A stretch of 59,868 nucleotides of DNA from Acidobacteriota bacterium. Lineage in GTDB: Bacteria; Acidobacteriota; Terriglobia; Terriglobales; Acidobacteriaceae. Below are positions 8,846 to 17,000 of the stretch, piece by piece (positions within the stretch are counted from its first letter, which is position 1; the number at the start of each line of letters is the position of its first letter). Below the pieces are notes generated by a model. It had not been told where the DNA came from. It saw nothing but the letters and a program-made list of their open reading frames with translations, and made no database searches. The stretch covers positions 1-59,868 of the forward strand of contig JAJZIJ010000015.1 of assembly GCA_021810625.1 (NCBI GenBank), given 5' to 3'. The position numbers and the translations under genes were made by a program.

Positions 8846-9915
8846 CGTTTTTCTCCACCAGAAGCTGGTAGCCCCTGCGAAACCAGGATCGTTGCATCGT
8901 CGTTCCATCTGCGGAAATCCCGATAAAGAATTGCCGTCATCAGGGCAGGATGCCGGGAAGCCAGGCCCGGATATTGCTCCAGCCTTAATCGGGAGGTTAA
9001 GCCGTCGGAGTGCATCATGAGCAAGGAACCCTTGTCGCCGTTTTTCCCTGTATGCCAGGGGTATGACCATCGCTGAAACTTCGCAACCGAATGTCCCACG
9101 GTGCCATCCATTGAAACCATATTTCTGGTCTTTCCCGACGTGTAAATAGCGGCGGAGATATTCCCCACTCCGACATAATTCACGATATTTTTTGCGTGGA
9201 GAATCTCCGCGACTGCGATAGCGGCTCCTCGCGTGTGTGTTAGGCCATTATGGATTTCCATCAGAATGCGCTCCGGCGACTGCTCTGGAATACTCTGAAA
9301 AATGCGAATGGCTTCCTGCGACGCCTCTGCGGCCAGTGGGCCATGTCCCAGCCCGTCTGCAACAATGTAGATAGTCCGCGCTTCGCTATGGCTCATGCTC
9401 CAGGAATCGCCGCAAACCAATTCCCCTGGATACGGCACGCTAATGGCTCCCATGCCATACGGATTCAATTCATTTGCTGGTTTGTTTCCCTCGCAAAGGA
9501 CTCTGGCAAACAGTGCGGTTCCGCCATTGGGCGCCGAATAAATCTGTAAGCTTTCAGCAAGCCGCGCCATCGCTCCCAAACCCTCTCCGGCAGTTCCCGC
9601 CGTCGAGTAGCCATCTTCAAATGCCTGATCGATGTCCCCAATCCCTGGCCCTCGATCCAACGCGAACACATCCATGCCCGCCCTGCCCTCAAACACCCAC
9701 GGCGCAAGAACGATCTCGCCTGCTCCTGCATGCGCCGCGATATTGTTTGCCGCTTCCGTCACAATAATGGCCAACTCGCCCAACCGCGCTTTGTTGAATC
9801 CCATTGCCTTCCCAATCTCAACGGCCCGGCGACGCGCTTGCCCCGTTTGACTGGGGTCGTTGGTACGGATCGGAATCATTTGATTCTGGTACGACACTAC
9901 TTCCATCGGATACAT
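8842..9915 (-). CDS. RsbT-like ATPase fused to RsbX/SpoIIE-type PP2C phosphatase
   Basis: A 357-residue fusion. Residues 15-140 are an RsbT-like HATPase (TEAANNIAAHA N-box, LDRGPGI, GEGLGAMARLAES). Residues 160-350 are a PP2C-type phosphatase with all metal aspartates in place: CGDSW (D170), ADGLGHG (D187), HSDGL (D304) and NDDATI (D340). In Bacillus, RsbX dephosphorylates RsbR and RsbS to reset the stressosome, so this protein probably does the same here, perhaps also binding stressosome partners through its ATPase half. It overlaps the rsbT end by 19 bases. AAAGG precedes the ATG at 9915; an ATG at 9906 is an alternative. Confidence 0.9.
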   Translation of the reverse strand: MYPMEVVSYQNQMIPIRTNDPSQTGQARRRAVEIGKAMGFNKARLGELAIIVTEAANNIAAHAGAGEIVLAPWVFEGRAGMDVFALDRGPGIGDIDQAFEDGYSTAGTAGEGLGAMARLAESLQIYSAPNGGTALFARVLCEGNKPANELNPYGMGAISVPYPGELVCGDSWSMSHSEARTIYIVADGLGHGPLAAEASQEAIRIFQSIPEQSPERILMEIHNGLTHTRGAAIAVAEILHAKNIVNYVGVGNISAAIYTSGKTRNMVSMDGTVGHSVAKFQRWSYPWHTGKNGDKGSLLMMHSDGLTSRLRLEQYPGLASRHPALMTAILYRDFRRWNDDATILVSQGLPASGGEKR

Positions 9916-10310
9916 GTAACCTTTGTTCCGCGACCAATCTGCGTATCAATTGAGAATTCATCCATGAGCCGCTTGCTTCCACCCAGACCGAGTCCCATGC
10001 CCCGCCCACTGGCATAGCCATCCGTCAAGGCAAGGTTCACATTGGCAATACCGGGGCCGTTGTCAGAAAAAGCCAGCCGAATCCCCTGGCGCATCCCGCT
10101 GCTTACCTGTTCAATTTCCAGTTGACCACCGCCCCCATGTTCCAGCGCATTTCGCGCCAGCTCACTGGCTGCGGTCACAATTTTTGTTTTTTCCACCAAA
10201 CTAAAATTCATTTCTTCCGACCAAACGCGAACCCGCTGGCGTACCAGAATCACATCAGCCGCGCTCTGAATGGGCAGGAACTCAGTTTTCTGAATTGGCC
10301 CAATCATCAT
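9897..10310 (-). CDS. rsbT: RsbT serine/threonine kinase of the stressosome
   Basis: A 137-residue GHKL kinase with the N-box TAASELARNALEHG, the ATP-lid DNGPGIANV, and the RGMGLGLGGSKRLMDEF glycine-rich segment typical of RsbT. In known stressosomes RsbT is held by RsbR/RsbS, phosphorylates their STAS domains on stress, is released, and then activates a downstream partner. GGGAG is 6 bases upstream of the ATG-ATG pair at 10310/10307. It overlaps the end of rsbS by 29 bases, so the two are translationally coupled. No RsbU-like target is in the operon other than the PP2C fusion. Confidence 0.93.
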   Translation of the reverse strand: MMIGPIQKTEFLPIQSAADVILVRQRVRVWSEEMNFSLVEKTKIVTAASELARNALEHGGGGQLEIEQVSSGMRQGIRLAFSDNGPGIANVNLALTDGYASGRGMGLGLGGSKRLMDEFSIDTQIGRGTKVTCIRWK

Positions 10311-10680
10311 CTCGCTCCCGGATGTCCACCACCGTTTGCTGAAGAAACTGCATCCCCGACTCCACATTCAGAGCGGTTCGGATGCCCGGTAGCGACATGC
10401 CCAATTCGACCAGGGTAATGGCTACCGCTGGCTGCATTCCCACCACTACAGTCTCAGCATCCAGCACCTTGGCCATCGAGACGATGTTGGCCAGTGTGCG
10501 GCCAATAAACGAATCCACAATCTCAAGAGAGGAAATATCGATCAGCACGCCTCTGGCTCCCACGTTTGCAATGCGATTGGTCAAATCGTCTTGCAGCGTC
10601 AGGGCGAGCTTGTCGTGCATGTCCACCTGAATCGTCACCAGCAGCAAATTGCCCATCTGCAGGATTGGGATGCGTTCCAT
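10282..10680 (-). CDS. rsbS: RsbS single-domain STAS stressosome scaffold protein
   Basis: A 132-residue STAS protein very close in pattern to Bacillus RsbS: PILQMGNLLLVTIQ, LQDDL, then IDISSLEIVDSFIGRTLAN and GMQPAVAITLVELGM. Ser57 in VDSFIG aligns with Ser59 of B. subtilis RsbS, the RsbT target. RsbS with RsbR paralogues forms the icosahedral stressosome core that sequesters RsbT. It starts directly after the rsbR stop and overlaps rsbT. The C-terminus (RERDDDWANSEN) is slightly longer than Bacillus RsbS. Confidence 0.94.
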   Translation of the reverse strand: MERIPILQMGNLLLVTIQVDMHDKLALTLQDDLTNRIANVGARGVLIDISSLEIVDSFIGRTLANIVSMAKVLDAETVVVGMQPAVAITLVELGMSLPGIRTALNVESGMQFLQQTVVDIRERDDDWANSEN

Positions 10681-11565
10681 TTATGCCTCCCTGGGCGCTG
10701 CGACGCTGACGCTGGTTGGCTGCTTGCCGATGCGAACCACCGCGCGACCGCTGCGCTCCAGGGCCAATCGAAATGCGTCCGCCAGGCGAAACCGCGTGAT
10801 GACATCTTGCAAGTTGATGCCCAGGTGGACGATGGTTTGTGCAATCTGTGGCCGAATGCCGCTCAAAATGCACTCCGCGCCCATCAGCCGCGCAGCGGTG
10901 ACGGTCTTCAGTAGATGCTGAGCCACCAGCGTATCAACGATGGGAACACCGGTAATATCAATAATCGCAAAGCGGGAGTTCGTCTGGACAATGGCCTGGA
11001 GGAGTGACTCCATCACGACCTGGGTTCGCGCGCTATCGAGGGTTCCAATTAGAGGAAGCGCGACAATACCATCCCACAGGGTCACGACGGGAGTCGAAAG
11101 TTCCAGCATCTCCCCTTGTTGCCGAAGAATCACCTGATCGCGGCCATGAATATAGCTATCGGTGGTATGGAGCGCCAGCTTATCGACAAAATCATTCACG
11201 ATGGAAATATCCATGAAGAGTTCATCCGCATTGTTGCCGTGCTGCTGTCGTACCAGCGTGAACAGCGATGGCTTCAGCGAAAGCATAAACATTGCGGTTT
11301 CTGAAGGAGTGAAACCAAGGCTGCCACGCGATGCCGATAGATTGGCCAGCAGATATTTCAACGGCTGCCAGGCAACGTCCGTAAAGTTTTCCAGTGTGGT
11401 TTCGCTGGGAACATCAACAATGGCTGCGAAGACTTCCGTGGTTTGAATTTCCAACTCTCGGTCGTCGATCAGATCCCGTCGGCGAATTACAGCCCTCAGG
11501 CCTTGCAACCACTCCTTCAAGATGGATTCCCTATTCTTCTGGATCGCGCAGACTAAATTGCTCAT
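10681..11565 (-). CDS. rsbR: RsbR-type stressosome sensor (RsbRD-N + STAS)
   Basis: A 294-residue protein and first gene of the operon. The N-terminal ~140 residues are a helical RsbRD-type domain (ILKEWLQGLRAVIRRRDLID, SLKPSLFTLVRQQ), not the haem-free globin fold of RsbRA, so the sensed signal is open. The C-terminal STAS domain has IDITGVPIVDT with Thr212 aligned to the RsbT-phosphorylated Thr of Bacillus RsbR, then a Ser in the LSGIRP segment at about 235. A strong ribosome site (AAGGAG at about 11572-11577) lies 6 bases before the ATG. Only one RsbR is encoded here; paralogues may sit elsewhere. Confidence 0.93.
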   Translation of the reverse strand: MSNLVCAIQKNRESILKEWLQGLRAVIRRRDLIDDRELEIQTTEVFAAIVDVPSETTLENFTDVAWQPLKYLLANLSASRGSLGFTPSETAMFMLSLKPSLFTLVRQQHGNNADELFMDISIVNDFVDKLALHTTDSYIHGRDQVILRQQGEMLELSTPVVTLWDGIVALPLIGTLDSARTQVVMESLLQAIVQTNSRFAIIDITGVPIVDTLVAQHLLKTVTAARLMGAECILSGIRPQIAQTIVHLGINLQDVITRFRLADAFRLALERSGRAVVRIGKQPTSVSVAAPREA

Positions 11566-11758
11566 TGAATCTCCTTGGAGTTCGTGTGACAGCTTGACAG
11601 TGCCCTACAAAAAATCATTCCTCATAGGGTGTCACGGGGGTTCTGACACCTAAGACCGGAACGTAGACGAACAGTTAAGGAATCTCTGATATTTGCTGGT
11701 GGCTCTGCTTGATCAATCGAACCCCCTTGCACGCCAGGTTTGATGCGTCGAACCCTGG

Positions 11759-11796
11759 AAAAGGTTGCCCTGGGGAGAAAAGGTTGCCCTGGGGAA
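11759..11796. repeat. 19-bp tandem duplication
   Basis: The unit AAAAGGTTGCCCTGGGGA(G/A) occurs twice in direct succession. It lies in the non-coding region between rsbR and the REC-RsbRD gene. Too short and simple to assign a role. Confidence 0.8.
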
Positions 11797-11823
11797 CCTC
11801 TGAACAAGTCAGCATTTTGAAAG

Positions 11824-11876
11824 GGCGGGACTTTAGTCCCGCCGTAAGTACCTGCAATGAGAGCGGGCTTTAGCCC
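11824..11876. repeat. pair of REP-like palindromes
   Basis: A perfect 20-base palindrome (GGCGGGACT-TT-AGTCCCGCC, 11824-11843) is followed 21 bases later by a shorter related one (GGGCT-TT-AGCCC, 11865-11876). The arrangement resembles the bipartite REP elements mobilised by RAYT transposases. A partly matching element lies at 12979-13034 on the other side of the REC-RsbRD gene. No RAYT gene is in the window. Confidence 0.7.
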
Positions 11877-12001
11877 CTGAGGGACAGCCGTGGAACTTGA
11901 TCAGAGCTTCCCTAGTGCGCCGTGCAAAGCAACACAGGCATATCCATGACGCAACCCATCGGATTACTCAACATTTTCAAACCACGCAACACCAACTGCC
12001 C

Positions 12002-12883
12002 TTATGCCTCGACAAGCAGGTTATCGACCTTGGACTCAGAGATGTAACATGCCATAGCCTGGGCGAGCTGCGAATCCACTTCGTCGGCAATCGCCATGAC
12101 GTCCACCAGCAGCAGGCTGAAGTTTACAGTCCGAAGATTATTTTGCAGCGTCTGGAAGATGCTGACCTGCAACATGCGCGACTCTTCCACCATCATGGCG
12201 GCGGTATACCCTTGCTTGCGTCGCAGTTTCCCATGCGCTGCGGAGGCATGGGACACCAGTGCGCGCGTGCCCAGTGGGAGCGGGCTGCGAAGGCGAGTGA
12301 CCAGATCGTGAAACAACTGGGGCAGATGGGCGCAGCGCTCTTCGCTACTCAGCGGAACGGAGAGGATTTTCTTTTCATCCCCGACACGCAACTCCCACGC
12401 TGCAATGGTTGCCGATGTCTCCCGCTCCAGAATATCGGCCACGCTTTCTACGATCTTCACAGAATCTATCCCTCTCTTTAACCGCGTTCGGATGGTCTCC
12501 ACCAGCGTTTTCGGATCCAGGGGTTTTACCAAAATCTCGTCGGCCTGGTTCAAAATCGCCCCTGCGGCCTCTTTCATTTCTGGATAGCCGCTAAAGATAA
12601 TCGTTACCGCATTGGAATTGGAGTGGCGCATGGCGCTGACCAGGGTCAATCCATCCCCGGCATTGGGCATGTGCAGGTCGCTCAGCAGCACGTCAAAGTG
12701 CTGCGTGCTGATGCACTGGAGCGCCGCTTTTACACTATCCGCCGCAACCACTTCAAAGCCGCTGCGCAGCAAAACCATTTTTAGGGAATCAAGGACGGAC
12801 GCTGTATCATCCACGAGCAATATCTTTGGTCTGGTCAATTCCGAACGCTTTGCGATCGTCTGTTGCGTCTCTGCGTCGGCCAT
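12002..12883 (-). CDS. receiver domain fused to RsbRD-like helical domain
   Basis: A 293-residue protein. The N-terminal receiver (about 18-135) has VDD at 24-26, phosphoacceptor D69 (LLSDLHMPN) and the conserved K120-P. The C-terminal part (about 145-290) is helical and resembles the RsbRD N-terminal domain of RsbR-type proteins (ILERETSATIAAWELRV, HDLVTRLRSPLPLG). There is no DNA-binding or enzymatic output domain. Because the same helical domain type begins the adjacent RsbR, phosphorylation of D69 may feed the stressosome by domain pairing; this is inference. The ATG at 12883 follows GGGGAG; an upstream TTG/ATG extension is unlikely. It is separated from rsbR by 436 bases. Confidence 0.85.
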   Translation of the reverse strand: MADAETQQTIAKRSELTRPKILLVDDTASVLDSLKMVLLRSGFEVVAADSVKAALQCISTQHFDVLLSDLHMPNAGDGLTLVSAMRHSNSNAVTIIFSGYPEMKEAAGAILNQADEILVKPLDPKTLVETIRTRLKRGIDSVKIVESVADILERETSATIAAWELRVGDEKKILSVPLSSEERCAHLPQLFHDLVTRLRSPLPLGTRALVSHASAAHGKLRRKQGYTAAMMVEESRMLQVSIFQTLQNNLRTVNFSLLLVDVMAIADEVDSQLAQAMACYISESKVDNLLVEA

Positions 12884-12978
12884 TGCATACCACTCCCCGG
12901 AGCATCCCACCGATGCCTACCTGGAGTATTGCAGGCCGTTCTTTTCAGTTCTGCTCAATTTTGCTCACATAGGGAAGC

Positions 12979-13034
12979 TCTGAGCATGTCGGCGTTTTGA
13001 AGGGGCGCGACTTTAGCCCATGAAGGGGCGGGAC
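12979..13034. repeat. degenerate REP-like repeat related to 11803-11843
   Basis: The segment CTGAGCATGTCGGCGTTTTG followed by GAAGGGGCGCGACTTTAGCCC matches CTGAACAAGTCAGCATTTTG...GGGCGGGACTTTAGTCCC at 11803-11841 at most positions. It lies upstream of the REC-RsbRD gene, giving direct repeats on both sides of that gene. A further partial copy (GAAGGGGCGGGACTAT) follows. Confidence 0.7.
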
Positions 13035-13109
13035 TATACAGGTTCAGATGGACGCTTCGTTCCCCCGGCATTCGACGCGCTGCCCTTCTTCTCGTTATCC
13101 TCATTGCAA

Positions 13110-14000
13110 ATGAGCAGCCCAAGGAAAACTTCGCCCCACCCATCCCCGCGCGCGCGGCGCATTGGAATCCACCTCTCCACCACCGGCGGTGTAGCCAAAG
13201 CCGTGGAGCACGCGCCGGAGATTGGCGCCAACACGCTCCAGATTTTTTCTGCCAGCCCGCGCATGTGGCGCGCCAGCAAAATCTCCGCCGCGCAGGCCGA
13301 GCAGACCCGCGCCGCCCGCGCCAGACTCGACGTTGGCCCGCTGGTCATCCACACCAGCTATCTGGTCAATGTCTGTAGCCAGACGGAGGAAGTCCGCCAA
13401 AAATCCATCCTTGCTTTTCGTGGCGAGATCGAACGCGCGCTGGCCCTGGGTGCCGAGTATCTGGTGCTCCATCCCGGCTCCTATCGCGGCATGACGCGGG
13501 AGCAGGGTCTCGCGCTGGCGGCGGAGTCGATTGCCCAGGCCATCGACGGCCTGCCCTGGCAGGGCACGGCATTTCATATTTTGATTGAGAACACGGCGGG
13601 CGCGGAGTTTTCACTCGGCGGCTCTTTCGATCAGGTGGCGGAGTTGATTGCGCGCCTACGCCCCCACGCTCCCGTTGGAGCCTGTCTTGACACCTGCCAC
13701 ACCCACGTCGCGGGCTATGATCTGGTCAGCGAGACAGGCTATCAGGAGACGATGCGGCAGATTGAGCAAACCCTTGGAGCGGAGACCGTTCGCGTCTGGC
13801 ACTGCAACGATGCCAAGGCTGCGCGGGGATCGAAGCTCGACCGACATGAGCACATCGGCCAGGGAACCATCGGACTCGAACCCTTCCGCCGACTGTTGAA
13901 CGACCCGGAATTTGCCCACGCCGCTTTCATCGCCGAAACGCCCGTCGATGCCCCCGGCGACGAGGAGCGCAACGTGCGCGCGCTGCTGGCGCTGCTGTAA
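13110..14000 (+). CDS. nfo: endonuclease IV (AP endonuclease)
   Basis: A 296-residue TIM-barrel, tri-zinc AP endonuclease for base-excision repair, cutting 5' of abasic sites. Zinc-ligand motifs are all recognisable: VIHTSY, VLHPGSY, LIENTAG, CLDTCHTHVAGYD, WHCNDAK, DRHEHIGQG and AETP. Length and order match bacterial Nfo. I chose the ATG at 13110; the open frame extends to 13020 but that part overlaps a repeat and has no conserved sequence. It is transcribed away from the REC-RsbRD gene and converges on the NHL/Ig giant. Confidence 0.95.
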   Translation: MSSPRKTSPHPSPRARRIGIHLSTTGGVAKAVEHAPEIGANTLQIFSASPRMWRASKISAAQAEQTRAARARLDVGPLVIHTSYLVNVCSQTEEVRQKSILAFRGEIERALALGAEYLVLHPGSYRGMTREQGLALAAESIAQAIDGLPWQGTAFHILIENTAGAEFSLGGSFDQVAELIARLRPHAPVGACLDTCHTHVAGYDLVSETGYQETMRQIEQTLGAETVRVWHCNDAKAARGSKLDRHEHIGQGTIGLEPFRRLLNDPEFAHAAFIAETPVDAPGDEERNVRALLALL

Positions 14001-14002
14001 AA

Positions 14003-17000
14003 CTACTGCACGGTTAGGCTGAGAGGAAGAACCTGAGCCAGATTGCCCGTGCCCGTCACCACCACCTGTATGGTGGAGGTTCCCGGCGGTGTTGATAAAG
14101 CCAACTGCGGCATCGCGCCGCCGCTGCCGCCACAGGCCGTCATCATCCCCACGCCGCCCAACAGCAATAACAGCAGCATCAGGTGTTGCGCGCGCAAAGA
14201 CAGCTTGCGCTTGCCGCCCGCGATGGCTGCCAGCATCCAGCCCGGCATCCAGAAGACCGTTGCCAGCATGGGCAGATTCCCCGGCAGACTGCCCGGTTGT
14301 TGGCCCGGCGCAAGAGGCCGCCAGGAATTCAGCGCCAGCGTGTTTGTATGAATGGTCAGCGTAACCGTCTGCGCGCCGCTCGAAGCGCTGATGGTCAGCG
14401 GCATGGGAGTGAAACTGCACGTCGTATTTACAGGAAGATTTGTGCAGGAGAACTGAAGTGTGCCGGTATATCCACCCACTGGCGTGACAGTCAATGCGTC
14501 CGTGACGGTGGCGCCCGGCGCAACGCTCAGCGTGGATGTTGCTGGCGTCACCGTGACCGAAGGACTCGTCGCCGCTGTCACCTGAATCACCACTGCGGGG
14601 GAGGATGTGCTGGCCGCATCATTTGCGGAGCCAACAAAGCTGGCTGTCACGTTGTCGCTGCCGACGGGCAGATTTGTTGTATTTAGCGTGGCCACGCCGC
14701 TGGTGCCTAACGAGGCTGCGCCAATCGAAGTTGTCCCGCTGGAAAAAGTCACGGTGCCGCTGGTTACAAGCGCACCGCCTGCTGTCACCTTCACCGTTGC
14801 GGTCAGCGTTACGCTGCTGCCTTCCGTCGCGGTGCTGGTCGAGGATGTCAGTGTCGTTGTGGTTGCGGCAGGTGTCGTCGTTGCCGCTGTCACCGTGATT
14901 GCCACGGCGGGGGAAGATGGGCTGGCCGCATCATTTGCGGAGCCAACAAAGCTGGCCGTCACATTATCGGGGTTGCCAACAGGCAACAACGTTGTATTCA
15001 GCGTTGCAACTCCGCTGGCATTTAACTGAGCCGCGCCCAGCGAAGTCGTTCCGCTGAAGAAGTTTACCGTGCCACCGCTGGTCACGGACGCGCTGCCTGC
15101 CATTACGGTTGCCGTCAGCTTCACGTTCTGTCCATAGACGACATTGTTGGCCGAGCTGGACAGCGTTGTCGTGGTCGCGTCTGGGTTGACGGTCAGCGTA
15201 AAGCCCTGGGAGGGTGTCGCGACAGTGTAGTTCGCGTCGCCTGCGTAGCTCACCATCACGCTATGCGTTCCGGTGGAGAGCGTGCCTGGCAGCGTAAACT
15301 GGGCCGTGCCCCCCGATGTCAAAGCGATGGTCTGTGGATTTGCGCCGTCCACCGTGTAGCTAATGTTGCCCGTTGGCGTGCCATTGCTCCCGGTTAGCGT
15401 CGCCGTCACCGTCACTGCCGTGCCGTAGACCACGGAGGTGCTCGGCGATTCGCTCAGCGCGATGGTTGCGGCAAAACCAACGCCCTTGCCGCTCAGACTG
15501 ATTTGCTGCATGACGTAGTTCGGCGCGGGCGCACTCAGATTGTCATCTGTCAGGTTCCCCGTGCCGCTCAGCGTGCCCGCAGCGGTGGGCGCAAACTCCA
15601 AGCCCAGGCCGCAGGTTGCGCCCGGAGTCAGGGGGGTGGCATCGCTACAGGTTGTGCCCGCGCCCTTCAGGTTGAAGTTTGTTGTCGCATCCAGCGCAGA
15701 GAAGGTCAGGTTCTGGTTGCCGATGTTGGCTACCGTCACCACCTGCTGCGCGCTGGACTGCCCAACATCAATGCTGCCAAAGTTCAGCGATGGAGGGGCC
15801 GACTGGCTGACTTTTACCACGCGACTATTGCCCGTGTCGTTGATGTAGATGTTGCCGTCTCCATCCACAGCCACATCGGTGGGGGCACACAGGGGCGTAC
15901 TGCTGCAGGAACTGCCGCTGGGCGCTGTTAAGCTACCGGTATTCAGCACGCTGGCCGTGCCGCCGCCTGCCGCAATCTCCACCACGCGATTGTTGCCCGT
16001 ATCGGCAACGTAGACATCGCCGGCTGCATCCAGTGCGATGCCATTGGGAGCGCTCAGGTGCGGAGTCAGGCTGCCGATATTCAGCACGCTAGCTATATGC
16101 GCTGCCGTATATTCCACCACACGACTATGCCCCGTATCGGCGATAAAGAGGTCGCCCGCGCCATCCACCGCCACGCCTCCAGGAGACTTCAGAGTTACGG
16201 TAGTGCTCAAAATTGAGCCTAGGGGATAAGGAGAAACGGTACCTGCTGGAACCACAGTGATATCGTCAGCGCCGGGATCAGCAATGTACAGATCGCCCGC
16301 GCCATCCACCGCCACGCCAGCCGGGGAAACCAGTAGAGCACAGTTAAACTCCTGTGGAGTGAGCGGGATCTGCGCGCCACCTCCCGCAGGCAACTCCACA
16401 ACATCCGCAGCATTGTAATCGGCAACATACACATCGCCCGCGCCATCCACCGCCGTACCTTTGGGGAGCTGCAACCCGGTGAAAGGCAGCTTAGACTGCG
16501 CCCCACCGCCTACAGGGACTTCGATGACATCCTTGTTGCCGCCGTCTGAAACGTAAACATTCCCCAGTCGATCCACGGCCACGCCGTAGCTCGTACTGCT
16601 CAGGCCCGTGGTGGGCACGATGGTTGCCGCGTCGGGCGCAAAGGCGCTCATCGGGCCATTGCCAATTCCGTAGACCAGAGTATCGGATAGCAGGGGTGTT
16701 CCGCCCTGCGCCCAAACCTGTACAGCATCCCCGCGCAACCCAGACAGGGCAGGCTGCAAGGTTACAGGCACGGTGCAGGTCTCCGGCGCGATGCCGCCAG
16801 TGCAACTTGTCGTGCCGAGAGCGACATCTTTGCCATACGTTAATTTGAAAGTGGGCGTGTAGTCACTACCGGTGTATCCGTTGATGGAATAATTCAAAAC
16901 CATCGGATCGCCAAATCCACCGACGGTCGCCTGGCCGAGTTTCAGCGATGGCTGAATATTCTCCTGCACTACACGACTATGCCCCGTATCCGCGATGTCG

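Larger units (their letters stand above)
11566..12001. other. 436-base intergenic region with REP-like and tandem repeats upstream of rsbR
   Basis: No gene seen. The region must hold the rsbR operon promoter, probably near the right end of the rsbR start (11566-11660), though no convincing -35/-10 was found. It also contains a 19-bp tandem duplication (11759-11796) and a pair of REP-like palindromes (11824-11876), listed separately. The REC-RsbRD gene ends at 12002, so promoter and terminator functions share this space. Confidence 0.6.

Noticed and set aside
13020-13109. Longer N-terminus for endonuclease IV
   Set aside because: The extension overlaps a REP-like repeat and lies before the start of family homology.
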